A stretch of 64,000 bases of DNA, taken from Rhyacophila brunnea (Eukaryota; Arthropoda; Insecta; Trichoptera; Rhyacophilidae). The DNA lies in NCBI GenBank assembly GCA_022495005.1, contig JAGYXB010001095.1:620001-684000 (forward strand). The letters run 5' to 3'. The notes beneath the pieces were generated by a model that saw nothing but the letters and a program-made list of their open reading frames with translations, did no database searches and was not told where the DNA came from. Made by a program: the position numbers and the translations under genes. Below are positions 49,035-61,399 of this stretch, piece after piece (position 1 is the stretch's first letter; the number at the start of each line of letters is the position of its first letter).

Positions 49035-49707
49035 GCAGGGTGCCAAAAAAATGAATGATGGGTGGCGTATCAAAAAAATCCACCAGAAACCAAGTTGAGA
49101 CATTTTATTCATCTAAAAAACTTAAAAAATCCACTCAGAATTAAAAGTTACCAGGTGTTTAGAAAAAAATCTGCTAGGATTTTATAAAACAACTTTTTTA
49201 TCCGTTCAGAACATTTTGTTTTTTTGAGTTTACCGGCAAAAAATATACAATACTTCACAATGAAATAAAAATGAAATTGCATTCGGCGTCAAAATCGGAC
49301 ACTGTGCGTGTTAGTGTTTCAGGTTTTATATGGTTTTTAAATTATTTGTGCCAAAAAAAAATCTCTGCGTTGCCAAATGTGGCACACTGGGAACACCAAA
49401 ATAACGAGAATAGGTTTACCTAACTGGTTATGGTATATCAGGCAAGAGATCTCAAATGTGTGAAAAAATATGATTTAAATTTAAGCACGTATTAGAAAAT
49501 ATATTATTTTCAATAGTTACATGCATTAAAGTTCGTTACGTTAATGTAATATTTGGGGACGATCGTTTCGTTATTTTTACTTGAGTTTTTATGGTCTGAT
49601 TGTCACAAAGCACCCTGCTTGAAAACCTTGGCGATGGCTTTTACATTTCTATATTATTAATCTGTTATGTGGTGGCACACGTGCCATAGATACGCTACCA
49701 CTGTACT
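49035..49707. mobile_element. Possible decayed hAT element
   Basis: The left part CAGGGTGCCAAAAAAATG followed by GGGTGGCGTATC and the right part GGCACACGTGCCATAGATACG...CCACTG have the style of hAT ends, but they are not clean inverses and no target duplication was found. Confidence 0.3.
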
Positions 49708-49979
49708 GACCGAATGGCATCAGTAAAGTCACCGGCATGTATTGTAGAGACGTATGAGCATATCTCTAATTTGATGTCTGCATTCTTAAGAAAAAGACAA
49801 GTATATTTTCTGTATGCGAAAAGAAAATGGTTTGTATAAAAAATGAAAAATGAGATACCAAATTAACCATATTTAGATAACTATGCAAAAGAGGAAAAGG
49901 GAAATATATAAGTATCTAAAATCAACGCCATTGAAAATTCACACAAAATCATAAATTTTAAACTAAAAAATTAAAAATA

Positions 49980-50424
49980 ATTACAAGATAAAAAGAACTT
50001 ATTATATACCTACAACGTTTTTAAATTTTCTGTTGAATCATATAAACTTGACTTGACTAGCTTAAACGATTAAAAAAATGTACTTATTAATAGAAATAAT
50101 ACTGAAATGTTATATTGATTTCCATAGTAACTCACGTAAATATTAATATTAATAATTTAGTTGCTAGAACCTACTTAGCAACCAATAATAGATTTACTTT
50201 TTAAGGATTTTTTCCGAAATAACTTTTCATACAAAACAGAATTAACTGAAAATAAAATCAATTCTACTTAAAGATGGCCAAAAGTATTTAAAAAATGCAT
50301 TAACATCGTGTTTTGATATATTCTAAAAGTTTCAAGTGTCTAGCTAGTCGGGAAGTTAGTTAAAAATTGATTGCAAGATTTGTACCGGGCAAATAAGATT
50401 ACGAACTAAGAAAAACGTTGTAAT
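49980..50424 (+). mobile_element. Family F non-coding element, copy 2
   Basis: Starts ATTACAAGATAAAAAGAAC and ends ACGTTGTAAT. It shares TTTCCATAGTAACTCACG and GTCTAGCTAGTCGGGAAG with the other copies, and lacks a short internal block present in copy 1. Confidence 0.78.
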
Positions 50425-50494
50425 AAACTTTTCCATTCTCATACAGATTTTAATTATTTAATTTAAAATTGTGGATTTATTTTATTTATTATTT

Positions 50495-50770
50495 TGAACA
50501 TATATAATTTGAAAATCTCTCATGCATATAGAAAACAGAAAAAAATACTACACCCGACGGGACTTAAATCTGAAACAGCTGGACTCACGCTAGTGTGCTT
50601 TTCCAATTAAGCCACGGGCATTTTACCTTACAAGTCCTGTCGTCGGTTATCGAATTAAAAAAAAGAAAAAAGAATTTCAAATTATGGATGTTCAATATTA
50701 TATAGAATATTACATTTTAAAATCTTGTCAATTAATTATTCGTTGAATAAAAGAAATAGTTTATTAAATA
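50495..50770. mobile_element. SINE family C, diverged foldback
   Basis: The left arm has GAACATATATAATTTG in minus orientation and the right arm has TGGATGTTCAATATT and ATTCGTTGAATAAAAGAAAT in plus orientation. Between them lies a tRNA-like segment with a weak B box near 50560. It has the same arms-outward layout as 16920 and 25352/25690. Confidence 0.5.
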
Positions 50771-50994
50771 TATTATTTTGAAATATTACTGTATAATATA
50801 ATATGTATGAATAGATGTCGAGTATTGACTAAAATGCTGTCAAAAGAAAAAAAATCAATAAGACATAGGAAAGAGGTGGCCAAAATCAAATCATCGTAAA
50901 AATAATGACACGTTCAAAAATAGTTAACGTAGTTACATTTTCTTACTGCTGGAATAAATACGTACCTAAGTAAAATGGTTCGACTAATTTAATT

Positions 50995-51290
50995 ACATAA
51001 TACAAAGTATTCAGAATTAATGGTCCTCGAAATGTCACATCTTTTACTGTCTCTATCGCTTCCGTCTCATCTCCATTCGGATGCCTGGAGGCGTTTTGAT
51101 TGGAATACATCTCTGTAATGTGATTCTAAGATTGTACTCTCTTTGCCTAAAATAAGAATACGCTCTCCGCCTGAAGTAAGAAGGAGGCGTTGTCTTGAGA
51201 CCAATTGAAAGATAATATTAAAAAAGATCCCAAGAAAAGGTGATGCTTTTTTATTTGAAAAATTTCGCGAGGTTTTTATCTGCTTCAATG
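50995..51290 (-). other. GC-richer open patch, unknown
   Basis: The minus strand is open for 73 codons with fairly coding-like composition (for example LTSGGERILILGKESTIL, ESHYRDVFQSKRLQASEWR). I do not recognise it, and no splice sites of quality bracket it. Old exon or transposon relic. Confidence 0.2.
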
Positions 51291-51692
51291 ATTTAAAAGC
51301 AAAAATAATATAAGATCTTCTAATAGAATTTTGAATTTAAATTTAAATAGAGATTCTGTAAAATTTCATTTAAATTTACATAATACGTCTTTTAATAAAT
51401 TATTATTATTTCATTTATTTAATAGACAAGCTATTGCGTAGAATACTTATCTATCAAAGAAAATATAAATGATTTTTTCATTTAAAATATTTTTATTGGA
51501 CACAATTATATTATTTATCATTTTAAATAAGCATAAAAAATATAATGGCGAGTGATATAGCAGTAGGCTAAAACGGTATTGTCGTATTATTATTCAAAAG
51601 AAATCTAAGAAATAGATTAATATTTTTTTGTGTGCAATTTTTTTTTTCAATTATTTGTATTACTATTTCTTCTAGGAATCATTGTAATCATT
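51291..51692. other. AT-rich DNA, no feature recognised
   Basis: Nothing seen. Confidence 0.5.
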
Positions 51693-52162
51693 TTACAACG
51701 GTTTTTTTAGGTCGTATTCTTAATTGTCCCATGATTGTTTATCCGGTACAAATCTTGCAATCGATTTTTAACTAATTTCCCGACTAGCTAGACATATGAA
51801 ACTTTTAGAATATGCCAGAACACGATGCCAATGCATTTTTTTAATACTTTTAGCAATCTTTAAGTAGAATTGAATTCATTTTCAGTTAATTCTGTTTTGT
51901 ATGAAAAGTTATTTAGGAAGAAATCCGTTAAAAGTAAAACACTATTATTGGTTGCTAGGGGTCTGGGGTCCTAGCAACTGAATTATTAATATGTACGTGC
52001 GTTACTATGGAAATCAATATGAAATGTCAAAATGACATTTCAATATTATTTCTATCGTGTACAATTTTTTTTATCGTTTAAGCTAGTCAAATCAAGTTTA
52101 TATTATGATTCAACAGAAAATTTAAAAACGTTGTACATAAAAAGTTCTTTTTATCTTGTAAT
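51693..52162 (-). mobile_element. Family F non-coding element, copy 3 (inverted)
   Basis: Reverse orientation: begins TTACAACGG and ends AAAGTTCTTTTTATCTTGTAAT. Carries CGTGCGTTACTATGGAAATC, ATTGGTTGCTAGG and the other landmarks of the family. Confidence 0.78.
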
Positions 52163-54555
52163 TATTTATTATTTCTTTAATATAATTCAACTTAACAATA
52201 ACAAATAATCGTAGTTTCGTATGAATTATGTTTAAATATATCGTTATACATCGTATGAATTATGTCTATGATTTTGAAAATCAATAAGTATTTTTAATTC
52301 TAATGGATTTAAATTTTGTACTATTCCATTTGAGTAAAATTTAAATTCATTAGAATTTAAATTCAAATTCCATCAAGTGCCTTTGGTCGATAATATTAAC
52401 AATATTTTCAAATTTAATATGTCGGTGGGGTGACTAATGCAACAAACTTAGTCCAAATTATAGGTTTAAATAAAATTGTATTTTTTTGATTTGGATTATT
52501 TTTATTAGGATATACAACGAAGTAGCGAAATAATTACACCCTAAGTTTATTAAAAACTATTTATTTTTAAGAATATATTTATTGGTTTAATGAATTTAGA
52601 TTACTTCAATATTATGTTAACAAACCCGATAAATTCAATGATTCAAAGTTTGGTAGGTAACGAGAAACGCCAACCTCATTGTTTTTTTGGAGAATATACA
52701 CCAATAATTACTCAAAAGGTAAATTTTTTTTCGAAAGTTTGTGTGCGAGTGAAGAAAAATCCAAAATGAAACTTAATCTGAAAGTTGACTTTCATGCACA
52801 TAGCGCCTACTTGTGCTCTTTATTTAAACATATTTAAATAAAAATAAAAGCTTTACATACTTTAAGCATTTATTTACCATTATAATATAATAGCTAAGTT
52901 TGTATAAATTTGACGTGTGCATATTTGTTTATATTTCGTAATGTTGGATTCAAACATAATAGCGCAATTTTGTATACAAGTATACAATAATATTATAAAC
53001 GTGTGTTTAATGATATTGCGCAAGTCTTTTAGCTACTTGCCAATGTCACATTTTGAGATGATGAGACATTAACGTTTTTTTTTCTTTTTAACTTTTCTTA
53101 ATAAATTTTTAAATGATGTGGATTAATCATTTGATTTATGGTATAAGAAAAAACCAGTAAATTTTCAATTGATGCTGTGTTTTTGCTCATGAATCTCATT
53201 ATACTGTCTTCTTGTTTAGAATAACCACTGTTTTCTTGGAAAAAATGAAAAAAAGTATGTCGATTTTTATACTGAAATAAATTTTATACTGCTTTTGACG
53301 TGATGTCAAATGGTTCAGAATTTTACGTAGAGCATTATCTGTACGCTAACTCAATTTGTGATTTATGTCAAAAAGCTGCTTTTTTCCTTATGCAGTGTAC
53401 AAGTAGTATGAAAATAATATTTGAATTACTATACTGTTTGCGCATGTACTCTTGCACAGGTATAACTGAAGGTTGGTAGCAAAGACTTGTGGTTTAACTG
53501 ATATCGTGCACGTATAATTAAGTGCCACATGGATACTACATAATATGGTCGTCATGTATACCTACTTCTGCTAAAAAAAATGTGCAAGTATTCCACTCCT
53601 TTATACAGTTACATCAGCTTTAATCGGTGGTAATTGAGACTGTTCATTTTTATGCCTGTTAATTGTGTGAATTTTTGAAAAAACCGTCGTGTTATTATTA
53701 CGATAAATAATTGACTTATTACCTTTCAATAGATTTTGTCTAATATAATTTTTGATACAATCCTTTGCCCACTTTTGTGGTTTCTACAACAATTCTAAAT
53801 AGTGCTTGTTAGTCGGTGTATCCAATGATAGTCGCATTACCCACGGAGATTTCCCTGCCATACATTTTGGTTATGATAAACAGTTACATTTGAATGTTTC
53901 GAAACCACGTTACGAAAATAGTTCAGCAAAAGCCATCATACATTAGAGGTTACTGCTTAAGATAACCTTACAATGAAACATTCGTTTAGTTCCGTACCGA
54001 CTCGACTTGTAGCTAATGCAACTACGCGACGTACCCATGTGAGTAAATGGTGCCTCGTAAAATGAATTAATACTATTACTCTGTTAGAAATACAATTGTA
54101 GAGATGCTAACAAATTAATGAGTCAGCATCATTCATTTCATCGTATAGTTACAGGTTGTCGATAAACAAAAATACGATAGAAGATAATATTATAATGGCG
54201 GCAATTTTAAGATTTAAAAAATACAAATGCACTTTTATCTAAGTATACTCTAATTTGTTAGCCGCTATCAAATTCTAAAAACACGCTGCCGTATTTAAAA
54301 TATTACTTTTTTACAGTTGTCAATAAAATTGACGTTTGTTAATTTAAACGAGGCTTTATCTTTTCTTAGTCGTTCCCTCATGGCTGACGATTGTGAACAC
54401 TGATATTTACACAAGCATCATAATATTATGTAAATGTGGTAAGGTGAGATAAAACGAAGAAAAATAGTATTTTTGCTAATTAATCAGGACATGAAAGTAG
54501 TTAGTAATATAGATTGAAATATTTTGAAAGTGTAAACCAATATTATAATGGAATA
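52163..54555. other. AT-rich DNA, no supported gene
   Basis: Near 52300-52400 ATTTAAATT-type strings form weak inverted repeats. Other short GC-richer strings (53800-54060) lack motifs. Confidence 0.5.
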
Positions 54556-54750
54556 GGTTTTTTTTTAGAATTATTAATAACCATGTCCTTGCTTTTTCGT
54601 ACAAGGTGGTTGTTAGTAATTTTGAACAATCACAAACACCCAGGCTTTGAGAAAAACACATAAATATTGTGTGTACTGATCGGGAATCGAACCCAGGAAC
54701 TCTCGGGTGGAAGGCAAACGCCTTACGTACTGCACCACGAGAGCCGCCTA
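54556..54750 (-). mobile_element. SINE family B, minus strand
   Basis: A T-run tail at the left, then CCTTGCTTTTTCGTACAAGG and CACAAACACCCAGGC. The minus-strand head has B box GGTTCGATTCC and an A-box-like TGGTGCAGTACG. It is nearly identical to the copy at 56221. Confidence 0.8.
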
Positions 54751-55179
54751 TAAAATTAATTTGCTGATTGAAGACAATTTATATAAGGACGGTGTTTATT
54801 TCGGATTTTGTCATTTTGACGTTAAGACTTGAACACACAATTCACTTTTTTCTATGTTTGGTGATAATGTAGAAAGAAATTCTGGAGTATACATTGTTTG
54901 AAAATGTGTTGAAAAACCAACAAATTTATGAAAAATTCAAATAAAAAGCACCTATAACAATTTGATTAGCATTGTTACAAATTGGTTTGATTTCTAACAT
55001 CCTACTATTTAGTTGTATATTATTTATACAGAAGCAAATAATCTGTTTTTATACTGCGAATTTATGATAGTAAAACGTATCTACAAGAAAGTAAATTATA
55101 TACTTGCTCATATCATGAGTAGACTTTTTCCATTTGCACTATAATTCGATAATATATGAATCTTGGTCGCCTCATGAAG
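54751..55179. other. AT-rich DNA, no feature recognised
   Basis: Nothing seen. Confidence 0.5.
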
Positions 55180-55345
55180 ATCTTTGTTAACAGATTTTTA
55201 TAAGAGAAACTTACTCAATATATTATTAGGTTTATGCTCTTTGTCTAATGTAAAATAGAAAAACAACATGTGAATGTACCAGATCCGAGACACAAAACTT
55301 AATAAACAAACATGTTACCACTTGGCCATTGCTGCAACTTAGATA
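55180..55345 (-). mobile_element. SINE family A, diverged, minus strand
   Basis: Shares the AAACAACATGTGAATGTACCAGA region and the position of the tRNA-like head with the copies at 10586 and 22488, but the B box is degraded. Confidence 0.5.
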
Positions 55346-55959
55346 TCTATGGTCACACGGTATCTAATTTATTCAGTCCTTTCAGTATAATATTTAGGAT
55401 GTAGTTTTTTGGTTGTTAGGAGTTCTTTCTTGAGATAATGCCTGACTAAAAACGACGCCACACAGAGAGAACAGGATTGTACCTGTCACAAAGCTAAGTT
55501 TATTGATTAAAGGGACCTTTCTTGCCACTTATAATAATTATGGCATAATATAAGAACTTCAATCCATTCACACCTACGTCAGTTTTTTAAGTGCAGTACA
55601 TGCGTAACATGCGGAGCTTTTAGGAATCCTCAGTCTTATTGTGTCTTTCTACATCACATCAGCATTCTAGAACTCAGCAAGAACAACATACTGGACCCTA
55701 AAATCTGACTAGAATGAAAAAAAACGGCAGACTAGATTAAGTCTCTCCAGAGATATATATAACCGGGCAAAACACATAATTAAAAAACCCTGGAATTCTC
55801 GAAAAACTTAAGTGAAAGTCATAATTCCATGTTAATGAGATAATACCAAAAATGTGCAAAAATTTATGACAACCTTTTATTTGAATGTTCTGCCAGTGTA
55901 CCATTTTCAAAAAGGTTACACCGGTGCTTGACACCAGAAGAAAACGACAATTACCCGGC
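55346..55959. other. Mixed-composition stretch, no supported gene
   Basis: An 80-codon minus-strand frame (55737-55979) shows no motif and overlaps the next SINE, so it is not taken as a gene. Confidence 0.4.
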
Positions 55960-56085
55960 CATCGTAGTCCAGTGCGCAAGGCACTGGTATTTCATCCGAG
56001 GCCTTGAAGTTTGGTTGTCGGTGAGGTCATGATACTTTTATGTAATTTAATCAAAGCCTGAATGTTTATGTGATTATTTTACTTC
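55960..56085 (+). mobile_element. SINE family B, diverged, plus strand
   Basis: The head CATCGTAGTCCAGTGCGCAAGG is followed by GGTGAGGTCATG and AAAGCCTGAATGTTTATGTG, matching the family B layout. Confidence 0.5.
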
Positions 56086-56220
56086 TGTTATTGTACTATT
56101 GTCATTATAATTCACGGACTGTTTTAGTGTTAAAAAAAATATGTTTACTTACAAATTTTAAAATAAATTAATTATAGATGGATCGATAACTCAATGGATA
56201 AGAGCACACATTTGGAATAT

Positions 56221-56416
56221 TTTTTTTTTAGAATTATTAATAACCATGTCCTTGCTTTTTCGTACAAGGTGGTTGTTAGTAGTTTTGAACAATCACAAAC
56301 ACCCAGGCTTTTAGAAAAACACATAAATATTGTGTGTCCTGATCGGGAATCGAACCCAGAAACTCTCGGGTGGAAGGCAAGCGCCTTACGCACTGCACCA
56401 CGAGAGCCACCTACAA
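56221..56416 (-). mobile_element. SINE family B, minus strand, with target duplication
   Basis: TTGGAATAT flanks it (56212-56220 and 56417-56425). The reversed poly-A tail is at the left and the tRNA-like head at the right (B box GGTTCGATTCC). This gives the family length as about 195 bp including the tail. Confidence 0.85.
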
Positions 56417-56425
56417 TTGGAATAT

Positions 56426-57192
56426 TAAAAATGTGAGGTCGAATCATACTTGGCATAAGTTTTTTGTTATATTTTTTAGTCAATTGGCACGCACACAGCA
56501 CGATGCGCGATGAAAAGTTACAGGTTCACGTCCAATGATAAATATTTCAATTGTTTTTAATTGTTTTTGTCAAAAGGCTAAGTACTCTGAAACATGTAAT
56601 TAATTTCGGAGTGAGATGGCACTGTAAAAATACTGTAAGAAAGTATAAGGAAGTATTGGTGGATAAAGGCAGATTAGGAACAAGTGTAATAATTTCAAAA
56701 CTGGATATTGGCTTTAGTTTCATCGAAGAAGAAGTCCATTAATTGATTTTAATATATTATGTTATTATGGTTTACCGAAAATCACGAGGCTGCTTTGTCC
56801 AATGTATTTAGTTGCAAAAACTTCTCGAGCCATGCTCAGTACAGAGTGCACTAGAAAAATATGACGGCGGTAAACGCATTAAGATATTGTTGGTAGTGCT
56901 TTCATAGAGGAGCATTAGGGCGACATGTGAGTCTTTTCAGTTGGAAAAATTCCTCTTTGTGTCAGACATTTCTGTGCACCAGTCGCCCAGTTAATTCGAC
57001 AAAGGTGCTAAAAGACCACTCGCGACTACATAAAAAGACAATAAGCCAATGCGTATTAGAGTAAAGAGTAGGTGTAAAATATATTCTAGAAGAAAAATGA
57101 ACCGTTGACATTTACAAACATGATAGTTAAATAGGTAAGTATGGAGACTTCTACGAGAATGTTCATTAAATCGTTACGACTTACTAGGTATA
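56426..57192. other. AT-rich DNA, no supported gene
   Basis: A 63-codon plus-strand frame (56551-56742) has fairly mixed composition but no motif. Nothing else is seen. Confidence 0.4.
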
Positions 57193-57200
57193 GTCATACA

Positions 57201-57977
57201 TAGGGAATCCAATCCCGAGCCAAAATTCTGATCCCGGGATTTTGGGATTACAATTTGACAATCCCGGGATCCCGGGACTGGTCCCGGGATTGACATTTTT
57301 TCCATTGTTAATATAAAAAAATTATATTTACAAATAACATTGATAAAATCGGTCAAAAATAAATCTAGTATAATTTATACTATTTAAGACATTTATTGTA
57401 AATATTATATACGTTCAATCTTGGAAATACACAAGTTTAATGGAGTAAATAATATTGTACTATAAATAATAATGTGAATTTAATATGAGATTACTGTTTC
57501 TGATAGTAAAGACTAATCGAATGGATTAGCGAGATTTAAAATAGTAAAGCAAATAATCATGGCGTACTTATGGCCTTTCCGCTTCATAAATCTAATTAGT
57601 CAGCCAAATATGAAACTGCCGTAAAACGTATGATATCATGGTGGAATTACTTTGTTAAAAGTGCGAAGCATTGTTTTTTTTCAATCTTTCCATTTTTAAT
57701 AATTTATGTGAAAAAATAAAATGAATCGGCAACCTACACATGGGTATAAATCAAATTTCATTCAAACTCAGTTTATTTCTAATGTAAGTAATTATTTTTT
57801 ATTAAAAGTATTTTTTCTGTTATATTTTCGCTTTTATTTTATTTTCCATAAAAATTGATAAAAAAATCAATCCCGAAATCCCGGGATTATGTTTACCAAT
57901 CCCGGGATTCATAGGTATCGAAAATAGCTCGGGATCCCGGGATAACGGGATTCGAGATCCCGGGATTGGAATCCCTA
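57201..57977. mobile_element. Non-autonomous hAT element (CCCGGGATT family), copy 2
   Basis: Ends TAGGGAATCCAATCCCG and CGGGATTGGAATCCCTA, which are perfect 17-bp inverses. The 8-bp duplication GTCATACA is perfect (57193-57200 and 57978-57985). It is 68 bp longer than copy 1, mainly from extra ATCCCGGGATT units near both ends. Confidence 0.92.
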
Positions 57978-58452
57978 GTCATACATACGGATTTTTCATT
58001 TCTCGTTGCATTTTCTCTTTGTATTCTGAAAGGTTCGTAAAGATTTTCAACGGCTCAGTCTTCTTATTATTCTATCGTGACCATGCATGATATGTGTCTA
58101 TATTCTCCTTAACCACGCATTTGTAATTAATAATTAATGCCCGTTTAACGCATGGCTTTAACATGTCATCGACGGTGCATCTGGATGCAATGAGAGGACG
58201 AACCATCATGAATTTCTCAGCATTATATTCTCAGTTTAAACGGTCATCGGAACATCCCTATTTCTTCATATTGTTTTCAGTTGTGGTTACTAGGTATTAT
58301 CAGAGTTTGCACGTTGACTTTTTGCATAGTGATTTCTGTTGACCATTCTTATCCACTACCGGAGATACGATGCACCAGAAACAAATGCACGCGGTAATGT
58401 GTGAGAACAAAGCTTTACATTTGAATCGCTTATAACTTAAGAAATAAACATA

Positions 58453-58943
58453 ATTACAAGATAAAAAGAACTTTTTATTTACAACGTTTTTAAATTTTCT
58501 TGTTGAATGAATGTTGAGTTGAATTATTATGGTCAATATGCTCAAACTTGTATTTGATATGAAGTAAATAAAAAAACAAACAAAAAAAAATATAGAATAC
58601 TGAAATGTCATTTTGACATTTCATTTTGATTTCCATAGTAACGCACGTATATATTAATAATTTAGTTGCTAGGACCACTGCCTTAGCAACCAAATCTTTT
58701 ACTTTTTACGGATTTTTCTGAAATAACTTTCCATGCAACACAGAATTAACTGAAAATGAATTCAATTCTGCTTAAAGATGGCTAAAAGTATTAAAAGAAT
58801 GCATTGGCATAGTGTTCTGAAGTATTCTAAAAGTTTCAAATGTCTAGCTAGTCGGGAAATTAGTTAAAAATCGATTGCAAGATTTGTACCGGACAAATAA
58901 CCGCCGGATAAACAAGAATACGAGCTAATAAAAACGTTGTAAT
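58453..58943 (+). mobile_element. Family F non-coding element, copy 4
   Basis: ATTACAAGATAAAAAGAAC at the start and ACGTTGTAAT at the end. The middle contains a local variant (TTGTATTTGATATGAAGTAA) not found in the other copies. Confidence 0.78.
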
Positions 58944-59261
58944 AATAAAATATACCAAAATATAAACAGAAGAGGCGTGTAATGATATTTTTTTGACATT
59001 GATTTTATTCCGTCAGACCTTCATCAATATTAGAAAGACGGGTAGGGGAACAGACGTCTTCGATAACTGCGTTCCAGTATGTATACATTTTATACGCATA
59101 ATTCCGAAAGATTATAACCAATGCAGTAGACGTTTAGGTAATTCTTTGTAACCCATCCATCAATTAAATAAACAAAACTCAAAAAAACATTTCTTTTGCT
59201 AATTTTTAATTATCAAGTATTTTAGGAGAGAATTAAATATTTTATTTCGATTAAGCATCGA

Positions 59262-59470
59262 TGCTGCCTGAGCGGTAATGTGTTGGCTTACAATATCGTG
59301 AATATAGCGTTTGAATTCTGCTTCTGGTAAATTTACATGTTATTTTTCAATATGTGTTTGGATCAAGTGTCTAACATCCATTTACTGTAAGAACCGAAAT
59401 TTGTTAATTCAACCTCCATTCTATATAGGCCTATAGGATCCTTTTAGGATCAAATACGGTGATGTACGTG
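59262..59470 (+). mobile_element. SINE family A, diverged, plus strand
   Basis: The head TGCCTGAGCGGTAATGTG holds an A-box-like string and GTTTGAATTCTG a weak B box. The body AATTCAACCTCCATTCTATA and AGGCCTATAGGATCC follow, as in the other copies. Confidence 0.6.
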
Positions 59471-60022
59471 TGTGTTATTTTAGTATGTATTTATAAAGAA
59501 ACTACATTTAATAAGCTTCACACAGGTACTTGTATTATTTTAATATAGAATTAAGCATATCGGTGTACTAGTGTACGTCTAAGCATGTATGAAAATTTAT
59601 ATTCAAACATATATTTGTCGTATGGGTAATTCTTATACATTTTATTCTTAATTGAGGTGGGAAATTTTACGCTCAGTTCATATAATTACTATAAAAACTA
59701 TGAGGGGGAGGGAGCAATACTGTGAGAATGGGACAGCTGGTATATTTTAAAGATAAACAACATTTTAACTCCTAATAATTGCTCCCCACTCCTTACGATT
59801 TTCCAATTAAAAATTCCCCCATTTTCTACTTAATTTTAACTCAAAAATTTACCAGCTGTCTCTTTCTCATAATATATAACTCTCCCCTTAAAGTATTGAC
59901 AGTAATTATTGAAACTCAAATATAAAATGTTAGTACTTATATTTTACTAAGTGAACGAAGCACGTGTCGTATTAAATAACATTTATATATTATAAATATG
60001 ATAAATATGATAAATACCAAGT

Positions 60023-60041
60023 GATATATATATATATATAT
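60023..60041. repeat. AT dinucleotide microsatellite
   Basis: An uninterrupted run of about nine AT units. Confidence 0.9.
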
Positions 60042-60095
60042 TTTAATTATCTTGAACGACCATACAGAAAACAAAAAATCTAATGAAAGGAGTAT

Positions 60096-60601
60096 CATCA
60101 TCAGCCTGACTCTATCCACTGCCGGATGAAGGCCTCTTCAAGCTGCTTCCACTTCTCTCGGTCCTGTGCGTTGCGCTGCCACGTACTTGGATACACTGGA
60201 TGACTAGATTTGTCCAACGATTGTCTCTTCTTCGAGCTATGTGTCCAGCCCATCTCCATTTAAGGCTTTTAATAAACTCTATTACATCGCAAACCCTTGT
60301 CTGCTTCCTTATCCACTCATTCCTTTTTTTGTCCTTTCGCGTTATGCCCAGCATGAACCTCTCCATACCACGTTGTGCTACTCTAAGTTTCTGGATCTCT
60401 CTTTTACTTAGGGTTCATATTTCACACGAATATGTGATCACGGGAAGCACACACTGGTTGGACACTTTGCGTTTTAGGCACAGTGGAAGGTCACTTTTGA
60501 AAACATTATCCAGGCGGCAAAAGCACTCCAGCCTAGCTTTACTCTGCGAACAATTTCACCAAATATACATCCATCTATAGACACTTGTATAAAGAAAAGG
60601 T
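60096..60601 (-). pseudogene. RTE-type insertion, minus strand, internal deletion
   Basis: The 12-bp duplication TGAAAGGAGTAT flanks it (60084-60095 and 60602-60613). The minus strand reads SDLPLCLKRKVSNQCVLPVI, TLSKREIQKLRVAQRGMERF, MLGITRKDKKRNEWIRKQTR, then LKWRWAGHIARRRDNRW and a 3' end starting CATCATCAGCC on the plus strand. The QWYPRG...RP part is missing: NLVIQC runs straight into the 3' region, a deletion of roughly 80 bp relative to the copy at 30870. One in-frame stop precedes TLSKREI. Not functional. Confidence 0.9.
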
Positions 60602-60659
60602 TGAAAGGAGTATAAGTACCTACCTACATTTATTATGTATTTAGAAAATCTATACATGT

Positions 60660-60760
60660 TTTTTTATTAGATCGAGTAGGATTTGAACTCATATCTTTCA
60701 CTTTCCCGGTCATGGCTCTTAACAGAATTAACCACGAAGCAATCAAAGTGTCGAGAATTC
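60660..60760 (-). repeat. tRNA-like SINE head, minus strand
   Basis: On the minus strand TTCGTGGTTAATTC sits in the A-box position and GAGTTCAAATCC in the B-box position, about 40 bases apart. The tail is the T-run at 60660. It is not clearly one of families A-C. Confidence 0.4.
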
Positions 60761-61095
60761 TTGTGAATATTTGCTAAATAATGCGCTAACTAGGGTAATT
60801 TAAACTCAGTTAAGAGCACTTGCTCCAAAACATATTCTAGAATATTTATTTCCTATAATATGTAAGTACTTACATAAGATGATTTTTTGAGATTTTATAA
60901 AATATATTTTTATACACGCGAAAGAAGCAGATCTTAATTATTATGACTATTAAAATGAAAATTAGCCATTTCAAACGTATTAACTTATTAAGTGCAGACA
61001 ACGCGACTGGCGCCTTTGCATTAGTTGTCCATTAGATATAATTAACATGATATTTAAATGTGGCAATTAATTAGTAGGTCAGCAGTAAATGGGTT
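60761..61095. other. AT-rich DNA, no feature recognised
   Basis: Nothing seen. Confidence 0.5.
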
Positions 61096-61099
61096 TTAA

Positions 61100-61399
61100 G
61101 GCCATACCTCAGTTGAGCAAAGGTCTAAAAAGATCGTGGCTAGGCGATGCGCGGATTACGGGTCGCGGGTGCAAATGACGCATGCCGAACGAAATATAAT
61201 TTGTCATATAAATCCAACATGGGTCCATTTAATGTTCTGTTTAGTTTTATATTAGTAACAATAATAATATATTCATTGACATGTTTTCTTTTTCAAGTAA
61301 ATGGGTAACGTTTTTAGTAAATGGGTAACGTTTTCATCTTTACAAAATTTCGTCGCGCCTATAGTTGAAAATTATTTGCCGTTTCACTGAAGTATCGTC
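61100..61399 (-). mobile_element. piggyBac-like MITE, copy 3 (inverted)
   Basis: TTAA on both sides (61096-61099 and 61400-61403). Starts GGCCATACCTCAGTTGAG and ends CACTGAAGTATCGTC. It carries the inverse of CGCGACCCGCAATCCGCGCA. A short duplication AGTAAATGGGTAACGTTTT occurs inside. It lacks the GC-rich GACTCGCTGGCAG block of copies 1 and 2. Confidence 0.83.

Noticed and set aside
56194..56501. Opposed 80- and 109-codon frames around 56200-56500
   Set aside because: Both run through the SINE B copy at 56221. The same protein strings reappear at the other SINE B copy at 54556.
58300..58693. Minus-strand frames of 103 and 67 codons
   Set aside because: They overlap the family F element and have Phe, Ile and Lys-rich composition expected from AT-rich DNA.
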